Below the pieces are notes generated by a model, which saw only the letters and a program-made list of their open reading frames with translations, was not told the origin of the DNA and did no database searches. A program made the translations under genes and the position numbers. A stretch of DNA of 64,000 nucleotides. Source: an uncultured Bacteroidales bacterium. GTDB lineage: Bacteria > Bacteroidota > Bacteroidia > Bacteroidales > UBA932. Positions 27,501-35,929 of the stretch are shown piece after piece. The number at the start of each line of letters is the position of its first letter. The stretch's first letter is position 1. The DNA lies in assembly GCA_934717185.1 (NCBI GenBank), contig CAKUYQ010000002.1:92247-156246 (forward strand), given 5' to 3'.

Positions 27501-28916
27501 TTATACTGCCGGCAATTGTACCCTAAAGCAAACATTCCCCGGCTTGTTGGATATCAGGCTGAGGCTGCCGCCGTGGCGGAACATAATCTGCCGAGAGATA
27601 CTAAGGCCTATACCCGACCCCGTCTCTTTTGTGGTAAAGAAAGGCACAAAGATATTATCAGACAACTCTTTAGGAATCTCATCACCGGTATTCGCAATGT
27701 CTATGCAAACAGAGTTCCCGGATTTAGTACACAATACCGCTATCTTTTCATCAAATGTTCCGGCAGAGTGCATCACAGCATAAACGGCATTCTTTAAAAT
27801 ATTGGTAACCACCTGAGTAAGCAGCCCCTCATCTGCAAACACAGAAATATCTGCAGGAGTAACCTCCAACCTGTATTTAACCCCTATAGGGATAATAAGA
27901 TCACATACCCTCTGCATAAAAGGCTCAAGCCCAAAAAGAGTCTTTACAGGCTCCGGAATATGTGTAAACCGTCTGTAAGACTTTACAAACTCCTCCAAGT
28001 TCATGCTGGTCTGCTTAATAGTCTTCAACCCCTTGGATATATTCGCATTACCAGAAATTATATCCTCTTTAAGCTCCTCTTTGTCAAATGCTATATTCGC
28101 ACCATCTTTAGCATCAACATCATTGTTGCAAAGCAGCCTCATATCCGCCTCAACACCTCTGTTTATATCCAAAAGGGTCTCGGTCAATGAGGTAACCGGA
28201 GCCAAAGAGTTCATAATCTCGTGAGATAGTATTCTTGCAAGTTTTATCCAGGACTCCACCTCTCTGTCATCCAACTCGTTATTAATATCATTGAAAGTAA
28301 CAATCTTAAGCAGCCTGCCGTCATAACTCATCTGTGAAGCCATAATGGAGAGCTGCATCCTCCCCTTCTCCGTAACCAATTCAAACTTGCCCCTTTCACC
28401 TGCTCCAATAGAGAGAATCATCTGCTTAAGTCCCTCTGCAACAGTATCCAACTGATTCACATGAGTCAGCACGCTTTTTTCAAAAATATTCAGGGCATAA
28501 CTGTTCACATGAACAATATTACCATTATCATCTATTGTAATTACACCGGTCCTCACACTGTTCATTATAAGCTCAAAGTAGGCATTCCTCTCCTCAATCC
28601 TCTGCTTCGACTGCTCAACAATACTCTTTATCCTGTTAAGCGAAGCATTAAAATCCTTGCTGTACTTGTCACCCCTGTTCTCGGAGAACTTAAATGTGAA
28701 ATCGTCGCTCTCCATACAGTTGAACATATAGGTAACCTTCTTTATCACACTCCTCAAATGCTTTATTATTCCAACAGCTCCAAATATCACAAGAGCAACA
28801 CCAACCAAAACAAAGTACTGAGTTTCACCAAAGTACCAATAAATAGAGAGCGCTGTCCCCCCTATTATGCAGAGAACATAAAAAACAATCGCCAAATATT
28901 TTCCAAAAGCAGACAT
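27501..28916 (-). CDS. membrane sensor histidine kinase, NtrY-like
   Basis: A 471-residue kinase with two close N-terminal membrane helices (about 5-55), a HAMP-like linker, a PAS domain (about 105-200, with NSVRTGVITIDDNGNIVHVN), an H-box ARILSHEIMNSLAPVTSL and HATPase motifs (QVVTNILKNAVYA, ETGSGIGLSISRQIM). It lies 42 bp downstream of the NtrC-like regulator gene and is presumably its partner. Two copies of the 11-mer lie just outside its two ends (27477 and 28936). Confidence 0.92.
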   Translation of the reverse strand: MSAFGKYLAIVFYVLCIIGGTALSIYWYFGETQYFVLVGVALVIFGAVGIIKHLRSVIKKVTYMFNCMESDDFTFKFSENRGDKYSKDFNASLNRIKSIVEQSKQRIEERNAYFELIMNSVRTGVITIDDNGNIVHVNSYALNIFEKSVLTHVNQLDTVAEGLKQMILSIGAGERGKFELVTEKGRMQLSIMASQMSYDGRLLKIVTFNDINNELDDREVESWIKLARILSHEIMNSLAPVTSLTETLLDINRGVEADMRLLCNNDVDAKDGANIAFDKEELKEDIISGNANISKGLKTIKQTSMNLEEFVKSYRRFTHIPEPVKTLFGLEPFMQRVCDLIIPIGVKYRLEVTPADISVFADEGLLTQVVTNILKNAVYAVMHSAGTFDEKIAVLCTKSGNSVCIDIANTGDEIPKELSDNIFVPFFTTKETGSGIGLSISRQIMFRHGGSLSLISNKPGNVCFRVQLPAV

Positions 28917-28958
28917 TAACCTACACCATCATAAATTGTCGGGAAGAAAAATCTCTTA

Positions 28959-30344
28959 CTACAACCCGTATTTTTTCATCTTATTATACAAGGTCTGTCT
29001 TGTAACTCCAAGTTGTGAGGCCACCGCAGACAGATTACCGCAATGTTTGTCTAAAGCCGCAGAGATCATAGCCCTCTCCATCTCCTCAAAGGTCTCAAAA
29101 GAGGGCATGTTTTTCCCCTTTCCGCTTCCCGACAAATCTGCCATATCACCGGCAGATGACCTTAACATAAGATCGCCAGGGAGAATCTTTGCCCCATCGC
29201 ACATAATGACAGCCTTCTCAATGGTATGCTCCAACTCCCTTATATTACCCGGCCAACGATAGGCAACCATATTGGCAACAGCCTCTTCCGAAAACGAAAG
29301 CCCCTTTTTGCCATACTTTGTTGCGTATTTTTCTAAAAAACTGTTTGCAAAAGAGGGGATATCCTCCTTTCGTTCTCGCAAAGGTGGCAGATGAAGATGA
29401 ATGGTATTTATTCTGTAAAGCAGATCCTCCCTAAATTCTCCATCTGCAACCATCTTGTTAAGATCTCTGTTTGTTGCAGATATAAGCCTTATATCCACCG
29501 GTATAGGGGTATTGCTTCCAACCTTTACAATAGTCCCGCTTTGGATTGCGGTAAGCAGTTTTGCCTGCAGATGAAGCGGAATATTCCCTATCTCGTCCAA
29601 AAACAGAGTACCATGATTTGCAACCTCAAACTTGCCCGCCCTGTCTGCCTTGGCATCTGTAAAAGCACCCTTTACATGGCCAAAAAGCTCGCTCTCAAAA
29701 AGTGACTCCACAACCGCACCCATATCAACCGTTACCATAAGCTCGTTACGCCTTAAAGACCTGTTATGTATCTCCCTGCTCAGCATCTCCTTACCGGTAC
29801 CATTCTCACCCGTTATAAGAATATTGGCATCTGTCTTTGCCACCTTCTCTATAGTCTTTCTAAGCTCCAACATCTGTGGGCTGTTTCCCCACCACATTAC
29901 AGAGTTGCCAACCAACTCTTTCTTTATCTCTTTCAACTGCTTGACCTCTGCAGAAGACTTCTTGAGATTATAGGCATTTGTGAGAATGGCAACCAATTTC
30001 TCATTCTCCCACGGCTTTACCACAAAATCGCAAGCCCCGCGCTTAACAGCCTCAACCGCCAATTCTATCTCTGCGTATGCTGTAAACATAACCACCTGAA
30101 CAGACGGAAACCTCTCCTTAACATAACTCAACCAATACAGTCCCTCATTGCCATTATTCACCTTTGACGAGTAATTCATATCCAATAGAGCAACATCCAC
30201 CGCATTCTCGCGCAAAGTACTGTCTATCTGATTAGGATTTGAGAGAGTGATAACCTTTGCAAAATATCTTGGCAACAACAACTCCAAAGCCTGAAGAATG
30301 CTCTTGTTGTCGTCAACCACCATTATAGTTCCCTGTTTAGCCAT
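28959..30344 (-). CDS. sigma-54-dependent response regulator, NtrC family
   Basis: The ATG at 30344 (MAKQGTIMVVDDNKS) places the receiver domain at the N terminus; an upstream start is less likely. The phospho-acceptor is in VALLDMNY. The AAA+ domain shows Walker A GENGTGKE, the sigma-54 contact loop as GAFTDA instead of the usual GAFTGA, and FLDEIGNIPL. The C terminus is a Fis-type helix-turn-helix (NLSAVASQLGVTRQTLYNKM). It is divergent from the exporter operon. Three sigma-54-like promoters with a common upstream box lie before the exporter genes, which are its likely targets. Confidence 0.93.
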   Translation of the reverse strand: MAKQGTIMVVDDNKSILQALELLLPRYFAKVITLSNPNQIDSTLRENAVDVALLDMNYSSKVNNGNEGLYWLSYVKERFPSVQVVMFTAYAEIELAVEAVKRGACDFVVKPWENEKLVAILTNAYNLKKSSAEVKQLKEIKKELVGNSVMWWGNSPQMLELRKTIEKVAKTDANILITGENGTGKEMLSREIHNRSLRRNELMVTVDMGAVVESLFESELFGHVKGAFTDAKADRAGKFEVANHGTLFLDEIGNIPLHLQAKLLTAIQSGTIVKVGSNTPIPVDIRLISATNRDLNKMVADGEFREDLLYRINTIHLHLPPLRERKEDIPSFANSFLEKYATKYGKKGLSFSEEAVANMVAYRWPGNIRELEHTIEKAVIMCDGAKILPGDLMLRSSAGDMADLSGSGKGKNMPSFETFEEMERAMISAALDKHCGNLSAVASQLGVTRQTLYNKMKKYGL

Positions 30345-30419
30345 AAGTCTGTCTGTAAATAAATGTTTCAGAAGCCGTTTTTTCCACTTCCCCACAAAGT
30401 TAGGACATTAACGCTAAAA

Positions 30420-30468
30420 TGTCTAAAATCCATACATAAAATTAACAAGATTGTATGATAATTAGACA
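30420..30468. promoter_or_regulatory. upstream activator box 1 (TGTCTAA...TTAGACA)
   Basis: TGTCTAA and TTAGACA form an inverted repeat spanning 49 bp. Boxes of identical span occur at 38459 and 41835, each about 55 bp before a sigma-54-type promoter. Probably the binding site for dimers of the adjacent NtrC-like regulator. Confidence 0.7.
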
Positions 30469-30522
30469 ATCGGTAATTTAGAAAATTACATAATTATTTA
30501 AATTACAATAACTTAATCTTAA

Positions 30523-30538
30523 AGGCACTATTTTGGCA
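30523..30538 (+). promoter_or_regulatory. sigma-54 promoter of the tolC-adaptor-FtsX operon
   Basis: AGGCACTATTTTGGCA shows GG and GC at the required 12-bp register (consensus TGGCAC-N5-TTGCA). The 16-mer is repeated exactly at 38562 and 41939. The leader to the ATG at 30726 contains a low-complexity tract. Confidence 0.72.
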
Positions 30539-30544
30539 CGGGTC

Positions 30545-30700
30545 TATGCGTTGGCGTTGGCAGTTTTGAAAAGTATAGAAGGTATAGAGAGGAGAAAAAG
30601 TATGGAGAGGAAAGAGAGGAAAGAAAGCGTTGGCGTTGGATTAGTTGAAAGTTTATAGTGTAAAGAATGTAGAGAGAGGGGAAAGCAAAAGCTAAAGCAA
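30545..30700. repeat. compound low-complexity tract in the tolC leader
   Basis: GCGTTGGCGTTGGC is followed by purine-rich GAAGGTATAGAGAGGAG-like runs and AAAGCTAAAGCAA. It is the same family as at 25424, in the opposite orientation. Confidence 0.65.
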
Positions 30701-30725
30701 TAAGCAAATGATAAAATAACACACA

Positions 30726-32162
30726 ATGAATATGAATATTATAAAAGTCGCGTTAATAACAGTTATTTTGAGTTGGATGGCATTATCCGCACACTGCGCA
30801 TGTTGTGCAGATGCTGCCGCCATACAGAGCGATACGGTTGTCACAACTGTAACAGCCGGCTCAAAGATGACCTTAAACGACTGTATCCTATACGGATTGG
30901 AGAACAGCCAAAAGGTAAACAAAAGCAGATATGCGGCAGACAATTATAAACAGGACAAGACAGCCGCAATCAGCGACCTCTTTCCATCTATATCTGCAAG
31001 TTCGTCCATAACTGCCAGTTACGGACGTTCAGTTGACCCTGGGACCAACACATATACAACAATGGGAAACTTGGGCAACTCATACGGGGCATACGCGAAT
31101 ATGACACTGTTTTCCGGATTGCAACTTATAAATAATGTAAGATTGGCAAGCGTAATGAAACTTATGGGGTTAGATCAGCTGCAACAGACAAAAGATGAGT
31201 TGGCAATATCCATTATACAGGCTTATTTTGATGTGATATATTACAACTCAACAATTAAAATTGGCACAGAGCAGTTGGAGGCATCTCTAAAGACATTGGA
31301 ACAGGCAAAGGTAATGGAGGAGATGGGGAGCAAAAGCCCTGCAGATGTAGCACAGATTGAGACACAGGTCGCAACTGAAAGGCTGTTTTTGGTTCAACAG
31401 GAGAATAAATACAAGACCTCTCTGCTAACCCTTAAACAGAGCATCAACTGGCCCATAGAGGAGGAACTCAACTTAGATTTGGATGATACTAAATATGTTG
31501 AATCAAGTTACTTGGATGAGAAGGGTAACTCTTTGTTATCTCCTGCAATAATCTCATCAATCGTTGAATATGCAATAGACAACAACCCAAAGATTGAGGC
31601 GAGCGAAAAAAACTTAAAGGCAAGCAAGCTCTCATTACAGATAGCACGCGGAAAATATCTGCCAACAATAAGCGGGCAAGGTGGTTACAATTCAAGCTAC
31701 TATAAGACTATCTCCGGTGGAACAGATTCCAAGGCAGATCCTTTCTGGACACAGTTGGACCACAATAAAGGCCACTATTTTGGAGCATCTATAAGCATCC
31801 CTATCTTTAGCGGACTTGCAAGAAGAACCAATGTTCATAAGGCAAAAAACAGCTATAAGACAGCAATGGAGGATTTCTCCATTGCTACACAGGAACTTAA
31901 GACAGAGATTACAAGAACAGCCTTTGAGGTAGACGGATATATTCAGGAATACAACCTTGCAAAGGCAAAGGCAGATGCAGCACAGCTTGCATACGATGCA
32001 ACAGCACAGAAGTTTGCAATGGGAAGCATAAATCCTATAGATCTGCAGACCTCTGCAAACCAGCTTCTGTCTGCAAAGGCAGAGGAGCTTAACGCCAAAT
32101 TACAGCTTACGGTAAAGAGCAAGTTGTTGGATTATTACTCCGGTGAACCTTTGGTGAAATAA
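30726..32162 (+). CDS. TolC-family outer-membrane efflux protein
   Basis: A 478-residue outer-membrane channel with a signal sequence (ITVILSWMALSAHCA). It has the OEP-type repeated coiled-coil helices (LEASLKTLEQAKVMEEMGSK, TELKTEITRTAFEVDGYIQE region) and the LFSGL / PIFSGLARR turns typical of TolC homologues in Bacteroidota. It is first in the operon with an adaptor, two FtsX permeases and, further on, two more permeases and an ATPase. Together they would form a tripartite MacAB-TolC-like exporter. Transcription probably starts at the sigma-54 promoter at 30523. Confidence 0.9.
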   Translation: MNMNIIKVALITVILSWMALSAHCACCADAAAIQSDTVVTTVTAGSKMTLNDCILYGLENSQKVNKSRYAADNYKQDKTAAISDLFPSISASSSITASYGRSVDPGTNTYTTMGNLGNSYGAYANMTLFSGLQLINNVRLASVMKLMGLDQLQQTKDELAISIIQAYFDVIYYNSTIKIGTEQLEASLKTLEQAKVMEEMGSKSPADVAQIETQVATERLFLVQQENKYKTSLLTLKQSINWPIEEELNLDLDDTKYVESSYLDEKGNSLLSPAIISSIVEYAIDNNPKIEASEKNLKASKLSLQIARGKYLPTISGQGGYNSSYYKTISGGTDSKADPFWTQLDHNKGHYFGASISIPIFSGLARRTNVHKAKNSYKTAMEDFSIATQELKTEITRTAFEVDGYIQEYNLAKAKADAAQLAYDATAQKFAMGSINPIDLQTSANQLLSAKAEELNAKLQLTVKSKLLDYYSGEPLVK

Positions 32163-32230
32163 GATTTGCGACTAAAAGAAAAATTTGTCGGGAAGCAGAA
32201 TAAATTTGAAAAAATAAAAAATATATAACC

Positions 32231-33487
32231 ATGGATATTCAGATAGAAAAGAAAACAGGTTGGAAGAGGCTTGCAACTAAAAAAGCCATCCCCTATTACG
32301 CAGGTGCAGTACTCCTTTTATTTGTTGTATGGCTCGCGTTCAGAGATTACAGCTCTACATTAAAGGTTGATGTTACAGGGCTTAACATTACCACTGTAAA
32401 AAGCGGCGAATTTAATGATTATGTTAGGGTTACGGGGCAGGTTCAGCCTATTAAGACCGTTCAGTTGAGCCCGCTTGAGGCCGGCATTGTTGAGAAGATT
32501 GTAATTGAGGAGGGCACCTCTGTAAAGCAGGGTGACGTTATTGTTGAGCTAAGCAACCACAATCTAAGTCTGCAGATTCTCGATGCGGAGGCTCAGTTGG
32601 CAGAGAAGCAGAACTTCCTTAGAAATACCGTAATATCTATGGAGCAGGAGAAACTGAGCCTTAAACAGGAGAGGCTTCAGCTGAATATAGATGTTGCAAG
32701 AAAGGAGCGTCTGTACAGGCAGAACGAGGCACTTTACAACAAAAAACTGCTCTCAAAGGAGGAGTGGCTTCAGGCTAAGGAGGATTATGAATTGGCAAGG
32801 GACAAGAGAGACCTTATTATTGAGAGGCAGAAGCAGGATTCTATCTACAGAACCGTTCAGATTGAGCAGTTGGATAACGATTTGGCCAATATGAGACGTA
32901 ACATGAGCCTTATTAGGGAGCGTGTGGCAAATCTTAAGATAAAGTCTCCTATTACCGGTGAACTTGGGCAGTTGGATATTGTTCTGGGGCAGTCTCTCAC
33001 CATGGGTGAAAAGATTGGGCAGATAAATGATCTGCAGGACTATAAGATTGAAGCGCAGATAGATGAGCACTATATAGACAGGGTTAAGAGCGGCCTTGAT
33101 GCAACATTTGAGAGGCAGGGGGTAAGTTATAACACAATGGTAAGAAAGGTGTATCCCGAGGTTAGGAACGGTCAGTTCAAGGCAGATTTTGTATTCAGCG
33201 GCAACAGACCGGATAACATAAGGACCGGCCAGACATACTATCTTAATCTGCAGTTGGGCCAGCCTGTCCAGGCGATAATTGTACCTCGCGGGGCGTTCTA
33301 CCAAAGCACAGGTGGAAACTGGATATATGTAGTGAAAGAGGGTGAGAACAAGGCTGTTAAAAGAAATGTAAAGATTGGTAGGCAGAATCCTCAGTATTAT
33401 GAGGTTCTTGAGGGACTTGAGCCGGGAGAAAAGGTGATTATCTCATCTTACGACACCTTTGGGGACAACGAAGTTTTAATTTGGTAA
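32231..33487 (+). CDS. periplasmic adaptor (HlyD/MacA-like)
   Basis: A 418-residue membrane-fusion protein. One N-terminal membrane helix (about 22-42) is followed by a lipoyl-like half motif (AGIVEKIVIEEGTSVKQGDV), a long coiled-coil hairpin (about 120-230), the second lipoyl half (LKIKSPITGELGQLDIVLGQ) and beta-barrel domains with IRTGQTYYLNL. It would bridge the FtsX permeases and the TolC-like channel. The gap to tolC (68 bp) contains a copy of the 11-mer at 32185. Confidence 0.9.
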   Translation: MDIQIEKKTGWKRLATKKAIPYYAGAVLLLFVVWLAFRDYSSTLKVDVTGLNITTVKSGEFNDYVRVTGQVQPIKTVQLSPLEAGIVEKIVIEEGTSVKQGDVIVELSNHNLSLQILDAEAQLAEKQNFLRNTVISMEQEKLSLKQERLQLNIDVARKERLYRQNEALYNKKLLSKEEWLQAKEDYELARDKRDLIIERQKQDSIYRTVQIEQLDNDLANMRRNMSLIRERVANLKIKSPITGELGQLDIVLGQSLTMGEKIGQINDLQDYKIEAQIDEHYIDRVKSGLDATFERQGVSYNTMVRKVYPEVRNGQFKADFVFSGNRPDNIRTGQTYYLNLQLGQPVQAIIVPRGAFYQSTGGNWIYVVKEGENKAVKRNVKIGRQNPQYYEVLEGLEPGEKVIISSYDTFGDNEVLIW

Positions 33488-33499
33488 CAAATTCCATCT

Positions 33500-35911
33500 A
33501 TGAGACAGATTTTTAAAACACTGTGGAGGTTTAGGACGTCAACCCTTATAAATATATTGGGGTTGGCGGTTGCCTTATCTGCCCTGTACCTAATTTTGGT
33601 TCAAGTGCATTTTGACCTCTCCTATAACAGCTCTTTTAAAGACTGCAATAAACTATACATTGCCTGTACGCAGAGTTGGGACGACCCAACAAAGTTGATG
33701 ACAGCAACTTCAAGGCCCAACATAGAGGAGGCATTGGGAGCAACTCCAAAAGTTGAACAGTATGGTGTCGTTAAATCTTTTAACTTGGAGACACCTGCTT
33801 ACTATCTCAAAAACGGGGAAGAAATATCTTATGATGCAGCAATAGATTATTGGAGCTTAAGCATGTTTGACATTATAGGGGTTGAGATGATAAGCGGAGA
33901 TTATAAAGAGCTTGCCCCCGGAGTCAGTGTGGTAATAAGCCAATCGTTGGCTCAAAAAACCGGGCTTGGGGTTGGAGATGTGCTCTATAACTGCAATTAC
34001 AACGGCCTGAATAAGGTAAATTATACAATAGCAGGTATATACAAAGATTTTTCTTCGGCCTGTGATTTCCGTAATATTAGCATAATAACCAACTTGGGAG
34101 ACGAAGAACTCACCGAGAGGGGTATGTGGAACTATAATTATTACCTTAAGTTCAATAAAGGTGTTACAGCCGAGGAGGGTGGAAAAGCGATATGCGATGC
34201 ACAGCAGGAAATGCTTAAAAACTACTATGCAACAGATACCAATGCTGTTAAACGGGCAAGTTTTGATGAGATGATAAGCAAAACAAAAATTACCCCCGTT
34301 CCCGTTAGAGGTCTGTATTTCAACACAAATGTAGATTCTAAAGGACTCAAAGGCAATAAAACCACAACAATAACTCTTATTGCCATAGGCATAATCCTTA
34401 TAATAGTGGCACTTATAAACTATATAAATTTCTTCTTTGCATTGGTACCCGTTAGAATAAGGGAGGTTAATACCAAAAAACTTTTTGGGTGCCCCAAATC
34501 AAAGCTGAAACTTGAGTTTGTTTTGGAATCGGCTCTGATTGTTATGATTGCACTGCTTATAAGTCTTTACCTGGACTTCTATGCGGCAAATTCATCTTTA
34601 GCGGAATATTTGTCTACATCTGCCGCCTTTTCAAAGAATATTCCGGTTGTAATCTTTACAATTGCCGTAGCAATTGTTCTTATACTTGCCGGAAGCCTGT
34701 ATCCGGCCCATTATATTGTGTCGTTTAATACCGCATCTATATTTAAAGGGCGTTTTGCAAATTCACGCTCCGGCGTTTTATTGAGAAGTGTATTAATTGG
34801 ATTACAATTCTTTATATCGTTTATACTTATAACCTGCTCTCTATTCATAAATCTTCAGCACCGATATATGCTGAACTACGATTTGGGATTTGACAAAGAG
34901 AATATTTTCTCTGTATATACAGATCCTACAGCCTTGGGTGATGTCTCTAAAAGGGAGCATTTAGTTCAACGATTAAAAGAGAATCCGCAAATAACAGATG
35001 TGGCATTTACCTCTAATACATTGGTAGCAAAGGAGAGGATGAACTGGGGAAGGGATTTTAAAGGACAGGAGATTAAGATGGACATTATGCCTGTTTCCTA
35101 TAATTTTCTCAAGACAATAGGAATTGATATAGTTGACGGACGAGACTTTACACCATCTGATGAACTAAAGGATGGAACATTCATCATTAATGAAACAGCT
35201 GCAAAAAAATATGGTATAAATGTAGAAGACAGAATACTTGCATCTGCAGGTGAAGCCCCTGTAGTTGGTATCTGCAAAGATTTTCATTTTAAGCCGCTAC
35301 AGTACCCAATTACCCCATTTGCATTTTTCATATTTGGAGAAAAGTACTCCTTTCTTCTTCGTCATATCTACTTTAAGGCAGTACCGGGAGCAGATATAAA
35401 ATCTATAAGAGACCATGTACTCTCTGTTACACCCGTACCTGTTTTTGTAGGGAAGATGAGGCCGGAGACAATGGACTTTAAACCAATCACAGAGGAGTTA
35501 AGCGTGGACTATACCAACGAAAACCATACAGCGAATTTCATTACAATATGTTCTCTCATCTCAATAATAATCTCCCTTATGGGGGTATTTGGATTGGTCA
35601 TGTTTGAGTCTCAATACAGAAGACATGAGATTGGCATAAGAAGAGTGCTCGGTTCATCCATCACAGAGATTGTAAAGATGTTCAACATAAGGTACTGCAA
35701 GATTACACTCATCTGCTTTGTTATAGCTGTTCCTTGTATTGTTTACATTATGAATGAGTGGCTTAAGGCATTTGCCTATCATATTCCGCTATATTGGTGG
35801 ACCTTTGCCATAGCACTGCTTATAATACTGCCTATTACCGTGGTTACGGTTAGTTTGAGATGTTTGAGTGCGGCTACTGCTAATCCCATTGAGAGCCTAA
35901 AGAACGAGTAA
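33500..35911 (+). CDS. FtsX-type ABC permease 1
   Basis: An 803-residue inner-membrane protein with the duplicated MacB layout: an N-terminal membrane helix, large periplasmic MacB-PCD domain, three FtsX helices (about 285-400), a further helix, a second periplasmic domain and three final helices. The end is ATANPIESLKNE, usual for this group. It starts 12 bp after the adaptor stop. It is most similar to permease 3 (38743), with matching starts such as IFKTLWRFRTSTLINILGLA. It lacks an ATPase domain and must use a separate one, most likely that at 44849. Confidence 0.92.
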   Translation: MRQIFKTLWRFRTSTLINILGLAVALSALYLILVQVHFDLSYNSSFKDCNKLYIACTQSWDDPTKLMTATSRPNIEEALGATPKVEQYGVVKSFNLETPAYYLKNGEEISYDAAIDYWSLSMFDIIGVEMISGDYKELAPGVSVVISQSLAQKTGLGVGDVLYNCNYNGLNKVNYTIAGIYKDFSSACDFRNISIITNLGDEELTERGMWNYNYYLKFNKGVTAEEGGKAICDAQQEMLKNYYATDTNAVKRASFDEMISKTKITPVPVRGLYFNTNVDSKGLKGNKTTTITLIAIGIILIIVALINYINFFFALVPVRIREVNTKKLFGCPKSKLKLEFVLESALIVMIALLISLYLDFYAANSSLAEYLSTSAAFSKNIPVVIFTIAVAIVLILAGSLYPAHYIVSFNTASIFKGRFANSRSGVLLRSVLIGLQFFISFILITCSLFINLQHRYMLNYDLGFDKENIFSVYTDPTALGDVSKREHLVQRLKENPQITDVAFTSNTLVAKERMNWGRDFKGQEIKMDIMPVSYNFLKTIGIDIVDGRDFTPSDELKDGTFIINETAAKKYGINVEDRILASAGEAPVVGICKDFHFKPLQYPITPFAFFIFGEKYSFLLRHIYFKAVPGADIKSIRDHVLSVTPVPVFVGKMRPETMDFKPITEELSVDYTNENHTANFITICSLISIIISLMGVFGLVMFESQYRRHEIGIRRVLGSSITEIVKMFNIRYCKITLICFVIAVPCIVYIMNEWLKAFAYHIPLYWWTFAIALLIILPITVVTVSLRCLSAATANPIESLKNE

Positions 35912-35929
35912 AATGTTCAAATAATAATA

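Noticed and set aside
30535..30550. Alternative sigma-54 reading starting at the second TGGCAC
   Set aside because: The GG-GC register is one base too long there and is not conserved at the other two promoters; the register from the first GGCAC is exact in all three.
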